Assembly: GCA_040375675.1 (NCBI GenBank)
Contig: JBEIRY010000042.1
Span: 1-14,961 of the forward strand
DNA length: 14,961 nucleotides
From: CAIUSP01 sp040375675
GTDB taxonomy: Bacteria; Actinomycetota; Thermoleophilia; Solirubrobacterales; 70-9
Reading direction: 5' to 3'
Below, in pieces: positions 1-6,234 of the stretch. Each line of letters opens with the position of its first letter. The first letter of the stretch is position 1. Position numbers and translations under genes: made by a program. The notes under the pieces were generated by a model that saw only the letters and a list, made by a program, of their open reading frames with translations, made no database searches and had not been told where the DNA came from.

Positions 1-462
1 CTCGCACCAGTACTGACGGGTTCCGGCGCGGGCATTCGGTTGGTAGGGCAGATCGACCCACCCCTCCGTCTCGATCGCAAGTTCCTGAGCACGCTGCTCG
101 CTCACCTTTCCCTGACCGAAAATCACCCTGTGGGTCGAGTTGTTCGGTTTCAGTACCCAGCGCTCAGGCAAATCGAGTCCGACCAGATCAGCAACATCCC
201 TCCCCTTCCAGATCGTTTCGGGCACCCGTATCCAGGGGCATCGCTCGCGCGCCAGCTGCTTGGAGGCATGTTTGTCGGAGGCGGTGACGAAGATCGGTCG
301 CCGGTCGTAGAGGGTCCGCCAGATCACCTTTTCGTTGAAGTCCCTGGGTTGATCGAGGATGGGCCAGCGGTGATGGTGGCGCAGATAGCGAAGCTGCCAG
401 ACACGCCTGTCAGGGAGTCGCTTTCCGATCTGCCGTTCTAATGGGATGAAGGGATCTCGCAT
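1..462 (-). CDS. TupA-like ATP-grasp protein, 3' end missing (window edge)
   Basis: The reading frame runs from an ATG at 460-462 to the left edge without a stop, so 154 residues are visible and the C-terminus is missing. The N-terminal part reads RVWQLRYLRHHHRWPILDQP and then DFNEKVIWRTLYDRRP, followed by ASDKHASKQLARERC and RWVLKPNNSTHRV. The series FNEK-W-LYDR / DK-A / P / W-LKPN is the pattern of TupA-like ATP-grasp proteins, which occur in capsule, teichuronic acid and exopolysaccharide loci, often called glycosyltransferases. The exact reaction is not established for most members. The gene begins 3 bases after the stop of the upstream glycosyltransferase and in the same frame (TGA-GGC-ATG), which suggests translational coupling and a shared operon. 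The stop codon, the catalytic C-terminal half and any further operon genes lie outside the window. Confidence 0.8.
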   Translation of the reverse strand, partial: MRDPFIPLERQIGKRLPDRRVWQLRYLRHHHRWPILDQPRDFNEKVIWRTLYDRRPIFVTASDKHASKQLARERCPWIRVPETIWKGRDVADLVGLDLPERWVLKPNNSTHRVIFGQGKVSEQRAQELAIETEGWVDLPYQPNARAGTRQYWCE

Positions 463-465
463 GCC

Positions 466-1527
466 TCAGCTGACCGCAATCTCCACGGCCTTCTTCAAAT
501 CGTCTGCCCAGATATCGGGCTTGAAGTCCTCCACGCGTTCCCTGCCTGCAGCTGCCAGACGCAGGCGGAGAGTCTCGTCTCCGGCCAACCTTTCCATCGC
601 CTGCGCGAGAGCAGCCGCATCTCCCTCTGGCACAACCAATGCGGTTTCTCCGTCGGTCGCGAGTCCGCCAAGGGCGGCGCCAACCGAGTCGCTCGAGACC
701 ACCGCCACCCCTTGACACATCGCCTCGGCGACCACGATCCCCCACGGCTCCTTGAATGTGCGTGTGGTGATGGAGGGGACCACCAGCACATCGCTGGCCG
801 CATAGACCTCGCGCATCTCTTCACGCGCGACCGAATGTTGAACGCTGATACCCGCCGGATACCCGCCATCAGGACTCCAGGTGCCATCGCCGATCATCCG
901 AAGGGTCGCCCCTTCGTCGGCGAGCCCGCTGCGCCTCCAGGCATCCAGCAATATGTGCGGACCCTTCTCGATCTCTTGCCTGCCGGCGAAGAGGAATTTC
1001 AGACCGTCACCTCGGCTCATCGATACCGGCGTCGTCCAGAAGTCGAGATCGACCGGGTCCATCGAGGTCACCACGGACTCAGCTCCCAGCGAGACGGCGA
1101 GCCTCGACTGCGGCTCCCCGTAAGAGAGCACCGCGCTCGACCATCTGAACACCCGGCGGAGAATCCGCCTGCCCACCCGCCAGCGCAGGGTTCCGGGAAC
1201 CTCCTGAAGACCCACCCAGACGATCAACGGCAAACCCGCCCTGTGAGTGGAGAACGCCGCAAGGGAAAACGATGTGGGTCCCTGCGTCTCGATCATCACC
1301 GCGCCGTAACGGCCCGAGCGAATCAGCTTCGGTATCTCCCAAGTCGTGGCGTCGACCTGGGGAACTGAATCGGGAAGTCGGGCGAGACCCCCTCCGTGAG
1401 GGACGTCGTTTGCGAGGTCCACCACCTCGATCGACATCTCCGCAGCCAATCGCTCGATCGCCGCAACCCGATTAGGCAGAACCTGTGCGAGCAGGATGAG
1501 TAGGGGTTTCTGAGTCGTAGTCGTCAC
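466..1527 (-). CDS. GT4-type glycosyltransferase
   Basis: This is a 353-residue GT-B fold glycosyltransferase. The C-terminal domain carries FAGRQEIEKGPHILLDAW (about residues 180-197) and the EPWGIVVAEAM signature, with the two glutamates of the E-x7-E motif at about 260 and 268. It ends in the usual GDAAALAQAM and ARERV-type helices. It probably transfers a sugar from a nucleotide donor to a surface polysaccharide or lipid-linked acceptor on the cytoplasmic side; donor and acceptor cannot be read from sequence. I chose the GTG at 1525-1527 because the protein then opens with a beta-strand (KPLLILLAQVLP) typical of GT-B proteins. The open frame extends to 1659, but that part has no family-like sequence. 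No ribosome binding site precedes the GTG; a TACCCT box lies 9 bases upstream. The gene is followed in frame by the ATP-grasp gene, 3 bases away. Confidence 0.85.
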   Translation of the reverse strand: MTTTTQKPLLILLAQVLPNRVAAIERLAAEMSIEVVDLANDVPHGGGLARLPDSVPQVDATTWEIPKLIRSGRYGAVMIETQGPTSFSLAAFSTHRAGLPLIVWVGLQEVPGTLRWRVGRRILRRVFRWSSAVLSYGEPQSRLAVSLGAESVVTSMDPVDLDFWTTPVSMSRGDGLKFLFAGRQEIEKGPHILLDAWRRSGLADEGATLRMIGDGTWSPDGGYPAGISVQHSVAREEMREVYAASDVLVVPSITTRTFKEPWGIVVAEAMCQGVAVVSSDSVGAALGGLATDGETALVVPEGDAAALAQAMERLAGDETLRLRLAAAGRERVEDFKPDIWADDLKKAVEIAVS

Positions 1528-1578
1528 CGGGGTGTCAGGGTAACCCGGTTTCGCGCACAACCTTGGTGTGCTGGCTAA

Positions 1579-1593
1579 GCGATCAGTGATCGC
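1579..1593. repeat. Perfect 15-bp inverted repeat, possible operator
   Basis: GCGATCA-G-TGATCGC is a perfect 7-bp dyad about a single base. It lies 52 bases upstream of the glycosyltransferase start and 104 bases beyond the peroxiredoxin stop. The loop is too small for an RNA hairpin, so if functional it is more likely a protein-binding site. GATC-rich words are common in this DNA, so chance is possible. Confidence 0.25.
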
Positions 1594-1634
1594 GCGGGAA
1601 GAGCCGCGGCGCTGCGGCGTGAAAGCCGTTCCAA

Positions 1635-1667
1635 CGGGCGAGACTCCGGCCGGCACCACTACGCCCG
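1635..1667. terminator. Possible terminator hairpin after the peroxiredoxin gene
   Basis: CGGGCG (1635-1640) pairs with CGCCCG (1662-1667) across a 21-base loop that holds the palindrome CCGGCCGG (1646-1653). A second small stem, GCCGC/GCGGC, lies at 1603-1618. The hairpin begins about 30 bases after the peroxiredoxin stop on the minus strand. It has no T-tract, which is common in actinobacterial terminators but weakens the call. The rest of the 1528-1696 gap shows no credible gene. Confidence 0.3.
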
Positions 1668-1696
1668 CCGACGTCTGCCCTGGAACCTTCAGACAA

Positions 1697-2356
1697 CTAC
1701 TTGCTCGGGTCCGGAACGATCCGGATGTAGGGCTTGGGCTCTTCCCACTCGCCGAAGATCTCCTTGGCCTGCTCGTTGTCGACCGAGCCGGCGATCACGA
1801 CATCCTCACCCTTCTTCCAGTTGGCCGGAGTGGCGACCTTGTGGTCTGCGGTGAGCTGGAGCGAATCGATCACGCGCAGGACCTCGTCGAAGTTGCGACC
1901 GGTGGTCATCGGGTAGACCAGAATCAGCTTGACCTTCTTGTCCGGACCGATCACGAAGACGTTGCGAACAGTCTGGTTGTCCATCGGCGTGCGCTCAGCC
2001 GCATCTCCTTCCACATCAGCTGGCAGCATGCCGTACGCCTTGGAGATCGCGAAGTCGGCATCGGAGATCAGCGGGTAGTTGGGGGCCGTTCCCTGGGTTT
2101 CCTCGATGTCCTTCGACCACTCCTCGTGTTTGTCGAGCGGATCGACCGAGAGGCCGATGATCTTCACATTGCGATCGTCGAACTGCGACTTCTGCGAAGC
2201 CATGTAGCCGAGTTCAGTTGTGCAGATCGGAGTGAAGTCCTTGGGGTGGGAGAAGAGGACTGCCCAGGAGTCGCCGATCCAGTCGTGGAAGTTGATCTTG
2301 CCTTCGGTTGTCTCTGCTTCGAAGTCCGGGGCCGTCTGGCCGAGCTGCAGGGTCAT
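1697..2356 (-). CDS. 1-Cys peroxiredoxin (Prx6 type)
   Basis: This 219-residue thiol peroxidase reduces hydrogen peroxide, alkyl hydroperoxides or peroxynitrite. The thioredoxin-fold N-terminal half holds the peroxidatic motif SHPKDFTPICTTELG with Cys45 (PxxxTxxC); the supporting arginine is probably Arg131 in NQTVRNVFVIGPD. The C-terminal Prx6 extension contains TPANWKKGEDVVI and ends PYIRIVPDPSK. Length and architecture fit the Prx6 subfamily. Cys45 is the only cysteine in the protein, so it must use an external reductant rather than an internal resolving cysteine. The start is fixed by a strong ribosome binding site (AAAAAGGAG, 5 bases before the ATG). The frame stays open upstream through the tRNA-Thr gene, but that part is not protein. 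A consensus TATAAT box at 2400-2405 suggests its own promoter. Confidence 0.95.
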   Translation of the reverse strand: MTLQLGQTAPDFEAETTEGKINFHDWIGDSWAVLFSHPKDFTPICTTELGYMASQKSQFDDRNVKIIGLSVDPLDKHEEWSKDIEETQGTAPNYPLISDADFAISKAYGMLPADVEGDAAERTPMDNQTVRNVFVIGPDKKVKLILVYPMTTGRNFDEVLRVIDSLQLTADHKVATPANWKKGEDVVIAGSVDNEQAKEIFGEWEEPKPYIRIVPDPSK

Positions 2357-2370
2357 GGAAACTCCTTTTT

Positions 2371-2397
2371 CGATTGATAAACCATTAATTGCAATCG
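2371..2397 (-). promoter_or_regulatory. Dyad over the peroxiredoxin start site and leader
   Basis: CGATTG (2371-2376) and CAATCG (2392-2397) form an inverted repeat around a 15-base AT-rich centre; the right arm overlaps the palindrome ATTGCAAT (2388-2395). The predicted transcription start (near 2393) lies inside the dyad and the ribosome binding site follows directly. It could be a repressor operator or a leader hairpin. No regulator can be named from the sequence. Confidence 0.35.
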
Positions 2398-2399
2398 GG

Positions 2400-2405
2400 A
2401 TTATA
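2400..2405 (-). promoter_or_regulatory. -10 box (TATAAT) for the peroxiredoxin gene
   Basis: A perfect consensus -10 hexamer on the minus strand stands 43 bases before the peroxiredoxin ATG in an AT-rich stretch, unlike the GC-rich surroundings. A -35 at normal spacing would fall inside the 3' end of tRNA-Thr, and no TTGACA-like hexamer is seen there. Confidence 0.5.
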
Positions 2406-2418
2406 GGGATAAATCGAG

Positions 2419-2491
<73 letters not shown>

Positions 2492-2500
2492 GAGAATTGG

Positions 2501-2529
2501 AGCGTAGCGACTAGACGCCCTTCGCCCAA
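2501..2529 (-). promoter_or_regulatory. Candidate promoter for tRNA-Thr
   Basis: On the minus strand, TTGGGC (2524-2529) and TACGCT (2501-2506) are separated by exactly 17 bases. The predicted start is near 2494, about 3 bases before the tRNA 5' end. The -35 lies inside the last codons of the epimerase gene. The -10 fits the actinobacterial TANNNT pattern; the -35 matches only TTG. Confidence 0.4.
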
Positions 2530-3449
2530 GTGACCTGCTCTTCGAGCCCTTCCTGCAAGTCGACCTTCGGCTTCCAGCCAAGCAGCTCCCCGGCCTGCGA
2601 GATATCGGCGATGGTCGCGGCAGGATCGGCCGGATGGGCATCGAGTTGTTCGACCACCACCTCGCTGCCGGCGATCCCCGAGATCAGATCGAGAAGCTCG
2701 CTGACTTCGTGGGTGTCTGGCGATCCGATGTTCACCACGGCACCCCGCGGTAGATCCGCGTCGAGGGCGGCGATGATCGCGCCAACGGCGTCGCTCACGT
2801 GAACCCAAGCTCGCCGCTGAGACCCGTCGCCGAGCAACGGAAGGGCAGGTCCTCCAGTTGCGGCCGCGATAGCCCTTGCGCAGAGCATGTCCGGCCTCTG
2901 ACGCGAGCCGTAGACGGTGAAGAACCTCAGACAGACCACGGGCACTCCGTTTGCGGCGGCAACCCCGGCAACTACCTCCATCTCGGACTTGGTCTGCCCG
3001 TAAGGAGCGATCGGCGCAGGCGGGTCGAACTCGGCAGAAGGGGACCCGTCGGCTCTGGCGCCGCCATAGACCGCTGAGCTCGATGCCAAGACGACCGAGT
3101 CGAGGCCGACCTCAGCCGCTGCCTCGAGCAGGGACCGCGGAAGTTCGACATTGAGCCTGCGGTATTCGTCGAGATCTGAATCCCCTCCCCGTGCATCGGT
3201 AAAAGCGGCCAGGTGGACCAGCGCATCGGCACCCTCGAGCACCTCGACCAGATCGAGTTCCGCCAAGTCTCCTTCGATCAGCTCGAACCGCTCATTCCCC
3301 CTCGCCGAAGCGAGGTTCCTCTCCTTGATCTCGCGGGAGTAGTTAGGGGCGAACGAGTCGACCCCGACCACCGTGTCGCCGCGCGCGAGAAGTGCATCAG
3401 TCAGGTGCGAGCCGATGAAGCCAGCTGCGCCGGTGACGACGACCTTCAC
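2511..3449 (-). CDS. NAD-dependent sugar epimerase/dehydratase (extended SDR)
   Basis: This 312-residue extended SDR acts on nucleotide-activated sugars. The Rossmann motif TGAAGFIGSH (Gly7, Gly10, Gly13) is followed by Asp31, which favours NAD. The catalytic site is ASSSAVYG (Ser123-125) with Tyr150 and Lys154 in PYGQTK. RFFTVYGSRQRPDML and the later RAWVHVSDAV and VNIGS segments are typical of UDP-glucose/UDP-glucuronate 4-epimerase-like proteins; the precise substrate is not decidable. The start is GTG. The gene begins 3 bases after the SDR stop, so the two are very probably co-transcribed. It may supply a sugar nucleotide to the glycosyltransferase further downstream, but that gene is separated by tRNA-Thr and the peroxiredoxin. 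Its last codons appear to host the tRNA-Thr promoter. Confidence 0.9.
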   Translation of the reverse strand: MKVVVTGAAGFIGSHLTDALLARGDTVVGVDSFAPNYSREIKERNLASARGNERFELIEGDLAELDLVEVLEGADALVHLAAFTDARGGDSDLDEYRRLNVELPRSLLEAAAEVGLDSVVLASSSAVYGGARADGSPSAEFDPPAPIAPYGQTKSEMEVVAGVAAANGVPVVCLRFFTVYGSRQRPDMLCARAIAAATGGPALPLLGDGSQRRAWVHVSDAVGAIIAALDADLPRGAVVNIGSPDTHEVSELLDLISGIAGSEVVVEQLDAHPADPAATIADISQAGELLGWKPKVDLQEGLEEQVTWAKGV

Positions 3450-3452
3450 CGA

Positions 3453-4199
3453 TCAAGACCCCGCCGGGAAGAGCTCGAGCCGCTGGCCGTTCATCGCGGC
3501 TGCGGCATCGGAGCAGAGGTAAGAAATCGAATCCGCGATCTCTTCGGTAGAGGTGAAGGTGGAGAAGTCCCTGTCGGGCTCATCGGCCCGCATCTGGGCG
3601 GTGACGATCGCGTTGACCACCAACACATTTGCCGTCGCCCCGGTGCCGGTAAAGGAGTCCGCAAGGGCGAGGGTCCATGCCTCCGACGCTGCCTTTGCCG
3701 AGGCATAGGCGGCGCTGGTCGCATTGGGCCTTTGGGCGACCGATGAGGAGACCAGCACAAACCGGCCTTGGGGCGAGTTCGACAGCGACGAGTAAAAAGC
3801 ACGAGAGGTGTGCTGAACGGTGCGCACCAGCAGGTCGTGGAGGAACTCGTAATCGGCCAGGTCGAAACTCTCGATCGGATCGCCTCCGCGCCATCCCCCG
3901 ACCAGATGGATCAACCCGTCACAGCGGCCGAAGTACTCACCGACAGCAGCAGCCCAGTCAGCGGCGGCCCCTGGGTCGAGCAGATTGACCTCGTAGGGCA
4001 AGAGTCGCTCTGCGCTGATGCCGAGGGTGTCGGCCACGCCTTTGGCGTTGGCGAGGCTGCGATCGGCAAGCGAAAGCGATGCGCCCGCCGATGCGAGGCG
4101 CTCGCAGACCACCGGTCCCAGACCACCGGCTGCACCGGCTATTGCGTAGACCCTTCCCTCGAGCGGCTGCTCTCCCATTGCTGGAAAGATAGGCGGCAT
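3453..4199 (-). CDS. Classical short-chain dehydrogenase/reductase (SDR)
   Basis: This 248-residue classical SDR has a glycine-rich cofactor motif AGAAGGLG (residues 21-28), a central strand GLIHLVGGWRGG in place of the usual NNAG, and a catalytic set of serines 151-153 (LVSSSVAQ) with Tyr165 and Lys169 (AAYASAKAA). The substrate is unknown; SDRs of this type oxidise or reduce small alcohols or ketones. The epimerase gene follows 3 bases after its stop. The ATG at 4197-4199 has a plausible ribosome binding site (AGGTGA, about 7 bases away) that lies inside purU. An alternative ATG at 4178 (residue 8) has no visible site but would avoid overlap with purU. If the first ATG is right, the start codons of the two divergent genes interlock at CATG (4197-4200). 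Confidence 0.85.
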   Translation of the reverse strand: MPPIFPAMGEQPLEGRVYAIAGAAGGLGPVVCERLASAGASLSLADRSLANAKGVADTLGISAERLLPYEVNLLDPGAAADWAAAVGEYFGRCDGLIHLVGGWRGGDPIESFDLADYEFLHDLLVRTVQHTSRAFYSSLSNSPQGRFVLVSSSVAQRPNATSAAYASAKAASEAWTLALADSFTGTGATANVLVVNAIVTAQMRADEPDRDFSTFTSTEEIADSISYLCSDAAAAMNGQRLELFPAGS

Positions 4200-5040
4200 G
4201 AGCGATCACCTGCTTCTCAGCTGCCCCGATCGACCGGGGATCGTTGCTGCGGTAACCGGCTTCCTCGCTGCTCGCGACTTCAACATCGTCGAGCTCGATC
4301 AGTTCTCCGAATCCGGTCAGCTGGTGATGCGGGTCGCCTTCGACCATGAGGGCTCGCACGAACACATCGAGGATGCGTTCGCCGAGGAGGTCGGAAAGCC
4401 ACTCGATGCCAAATGGCGGATCGAGCACGCCGATCGCATGCGGAAGGTCGTTTTGATGGCATCGCGTGAGGACCACTGTCTGCACGACATCCTCTCCCGG
4501 GCTTCGCGCAAGGAGATCCTCGCCGAGGTGACCGCGGTGATCTCCAACCATCCCGATGCGGCGGCGCTCGCAGAGAGCCATCAGGTTCCCTTCCACCACA
4601 TAGCGGTTAGCAAGGAGACGAAGGCCTCGGCCGAGGAGGCAGCACTCGATCTGATGCGCGCCGACCCACCCGAGCTGGTGATCCTCGCTCGCTACATGCA
4701 GATCCTCTCGCCGGAGTTCCTCGCCGGCATCGAAGAGATCGGCGCTGCAGTGATCAACATCCACCACAGCTTCCTGCCCGCTTTCGCCGGCGGTGATCCG
4801 TACCGCCGGGCTTACGAGCGTGGCGTGAAGATGATCGGGGCGACCGCCCACTACGTGACAGAAGAACTCGACGCAGGACCGATCATCGATCAGGGAACGG
4901 CGGCGGTGACCCACAGGGATACGGTCGAGGATCTGGTCGCAATCGGGCGAGATCTCGAGCGAGTGGTGCTTGCGCGGGCGGTCGGAGCGCACCTCGACGA
5001 CCGTGTCTTCACGATCAACGGCAGAACGATCGTCTTCTAG
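4198..5040 (+). CDS. purU: Formyltetrahydrofolate deformylase
   Basis: PurU hydrolyses 10-formyltetrahydrofolate to formate and tetrahydrofolate, balancing the one-carbon pool and supplying formate for purine synthesis. The protein has 280 residues, the typical length. Residues 1-75 form an ACT domain (LLLSCPDRPGIVAAVTGFLA). Residues 82-280 form the formyltransferase-fold catalytic domain, with Asn187 and His189 (VINIHHSFLPAF) and Asp225 (VTEELDAGPIID), the Asn-His-Asp triad of this fold. The usual Gly-Ala-Lys/Arg-Pro-Tyr after SFLPAF is GGDPY here, an acidic change in a normally basic position (from memory of the family). The ATG has a weak AGGCGG site close upstream. It is transcribed away from the SDR/epimerase pair, and tRNA-Tyr follows on the same strand. 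Confidence 0.95.
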   Translation: MSDHLLLSCPDRPGIVAAVTGFLAARDFNIVELDQFSESGQLVMRVAFDHEGSHEHIEDAFAEEVGKPLDAKWRIEHADRMRKVVLMASREDHCLHDILSRASRKEILAEVTAVISNHPDAAALAESHQVPFHHIAVSKETKASAEEAALDLMRADPPELVILARYMQILSPEFLAGIEEIGAAVINIHHSFLPAFAGGDPYRRAYERGVKMIGATAHYVTEELDAGPIIDQGTAAVTHRDTVEDLVAIGRDLERVVLARAVGAHLDDRVFTINGRTIVF

Positions 5041-5064
5041 AGCCCCGGCGGTGGCAGAGGGTCT

Positions 5065-5079
5065 GCGCGCCGAGCGCGC
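5065..5079 (+). terminator. Small GC hairpin after purU, possible terminator
   Basis: GCGCGC-CGA-GCGCGC is a perfect 6-bp stem with a 3-base loop, 24 bases after the purU stop. It has no T-tract and lies directly before the tRNA-Tyr -10 box. It could end purU transcription; it may also be chance in GC-rich DNA. Confidence 0.25.
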
Positions 5080-5087
5080 GACCTACC

Positions 5088-5093
5088 TAGAAT
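5088..5093 (+). promoter_or_regulatory. -10 box (TAGAAT) for tRNA-Tyr
   Basis: TAGAAT fits TANNNT and would start transcription near 5100, 7 bases before the tRNA 5' end. No convincing -35 hexamer is visible; that position is occupied by the GCGCGC hairpin. Confidence 0.45.
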
Positions 5094-5106
5094 CGTCCCG
5101 TCCTCT

Positions 5107-5188
5107 GGGGGAGTGCCCGAGTGGTTAAAGGGGACGGGCTGTAAACCCGTTGGCTCTGCCTACGAAGGTTCGAATCCTTCCTCCCCCA
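5107..5188 (+). tRNA. tRNA-Tyr (anticodon GTA)
   Basis: This is an 82-base class II tRNA. The acceptor stem GGGGGAG/CTCCCCC is perfect, and the anticodon stem ACGGG/CCCGT closes the loop CTGTAAA with anticodon GTA at 5141-5143. A long variable arm follows (about 5151-5163), then the T-arm GAAGG/CCTTC with loop TTCGAAT. The discriminator is A and CCA is not encoded. Confidence 0.97.
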
Positions 5189-5198
5189 TACCGAGCCA

Positions 5199-5232
5199 GG
5201 TCTGAATTCCGACTCAGTGCGGAGTTCAGACC
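5199..5232. terminator. Bidirectional terminator hairpin between tRNA-Tyr and the YHYH gene
   Basis: GGTCTGAATTCCG (5199-5211) pairs with CGGAGTTCAGACC (5220-5232): 13 bp including one G-T wobble, around the 8-base loop ACTCAGTG. It begins 10 bases after tRNA-Tyr. On the other strand it contains the TGA stop of the YHYH lipoprotein gene (5226-5228). No strong T-tract follows on either strand. The position between two converging transcripts supports a shared terminator. Confidence 0.65.
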
Positions 5233-6206
5233 TTGCCGAGCAGGTCGCAGATGAACGAGCGCGCGATCGAGCCAACCGGTACCGGTCCGCCCGCTGCGCC
5301 CGCAACGCCTGGAGGTGGAGGACCGGGCGGCATACCGCCGCCTCCGCCCATCGGCGGCATCTGCGTGATCAAGTCCGGGTCGACCTTGCCGTGGAAACAC
5401 CTGATCGAAGAGGTCGCATCGGAGGTCCCGGGCAATACGTAGTGATAGATGCCCTTGGGGAATTCAGGCGTCGGAGAGTTGATCCCGTTGCAGCGGTCGA
5501 GCTTCGACACCGGGACTTCGGCTCCCTTGGTGTTGCGGTTTCCGTAAATCGGGTAGCCGTCGAATGCGATCCCGATGATGTGTGAGGGACCTGAGCCGGT
5601 ATCGACCTGAGAGGTCACGCAGTTCGGAAGCGCGTGGTAGTGATACTGGCCTCCGCCGCCACCCATCTGCGGAGTCGGATGGCCCGAGCAGTCGTCCACG
5701 AACGGAGCAGTCCCACCCCCGGGCGCGGCGATCGAGAAGTTGTTCTGCATCGCGACCGTCGTGCCGTCGCCTTCATAGGGGTTGAACAGCACCGCCCCCG
5801 AGATCATGAAACCGATCGAACCGAGTGGCGCCGAGGTGACCTTCTTGCGCCATACCGGCTTGTTGGGGATCGAGTAGTCGTAGTTCTGGGCCTGAGTCGG
5901 GTCAGCCACAGGCGAGGAATCCCCGGCGGTCGGAACGATCGTGCCGCCATTTCCCACGGCGTAGTAGGCCGAGCGCGAATGGTTGGGGATACCGCTCGCG
6001 CGGAACCGAATCGAACTCTTCCGGTAACTCACGGTGATCCGATCAGCCCAACCGGCCTTCTTGAACGCGGTAGTCGTGGTCTTGGAAGAACCACTCGACT
6101 GCGCCTTTGCCTGACTCGAATCTGGCTCACCCCCGCAGGCGGCGATCGAGACCGCCGCGACAAGCGCTCCGAGCATCGAGAGTCCTGCATGAAAACTCTT
6201 CCTCAC
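5226..6206 (-). CDS. YHYH-domain lipoprotein
   Basis: This predicted lipoprotein has 326 residues from the chosen start. It opens with a basic n-region and a hydrophobic core ending in the lipobox SIAAC (Cys24), then a Ser/Thr/Gln-rich linker. The YHYH domain covers about residues 50-275, with ITVSYRKSSIRF, IGFMISGAVLFNPYEG, the name motif QYHYHALPNC (YHYH at 188-191), IIGIAFDGYPIYG and a second GIYHYVLPG. The family function is unknown; the His/Tyr/Cys-rich motifs would suit metal binding, but that is inference. A Gly/Pro-rich tail (about 284-312) ends in SIARSFICDLLGKV. I chose the GTG at 6204-6206 because GAGGAG stands exactly 6 bases before it. The ATG at 6236 has no such site. It is the last gene of the sulfatase/propeller series and ends in a hairpin. 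Confidence 0.85.
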   Translation of the reverse strand: MRKSFHAGLSMLGALVAAVSIAACGGEPDSSQAKAQSSGSSKTTTTAFKKAGWADRITVSYRKSSIRFRASGIPNHSRSAYYAVGNGGTIVPTAGDSSPVADPTQAQNYDYSIPNKPVWRKKVTSAPLGSIGFMISGAVLFNPYEGDGTTVAMQNNFSIAAPGGGTAPFVDDCSGHPTPQMGGGGGQYHYHALPNCVTSQVDTGSGPSHIIGIAFDGYPIYGNRNTKGAEVPVSKLDRCNGINSPTPEFPKGIYHYVLPGTSDATSSIRCFHGKVDPDLITQMPPMGGGGGMPPGPPPPGVAGAAGGPVPVGSIARSFICDLLGKV

Positions 6207-6234
6207 CGACATCTCCTCGTTACGCAATTGGGGC

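Noticed and set aside
40..441. Plus-strand open frame of 133 codons
   Set aside because: It is antisense to the ATP-grasp gene, whose minus-strand frame shows family motifs; the plus-strand product resembles nothing.
1528..1659. N-terminal extension of the glycosyltransferase to 1659
   Set aside because: The extra 44 residues are low-complexity and unlike a GT-B N-terminus; the family-like strand starts just after the GTG at 1527.
1568..2377. Plus-strand open frame of 269 codons
   Set aside because: It is antisense to the peroxiredoxin gene, which has full catalytic motifs and a strong ribosome binding site.
3958..4992. Minus-strand open frame of 344 codons opposite purU
   Set aside because: It is a shadow of purU caused by codon bias; it has no recognisable domain, while purU has all its catalytic residues.
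5290..5350. Possible tandem DNA repeat in GGA/GGC-rich sequence
   Set aside because: It is the coding sequence of the Gly/Pro-rich tail of the YHYH lipoprotein, without a regular DNA unit.
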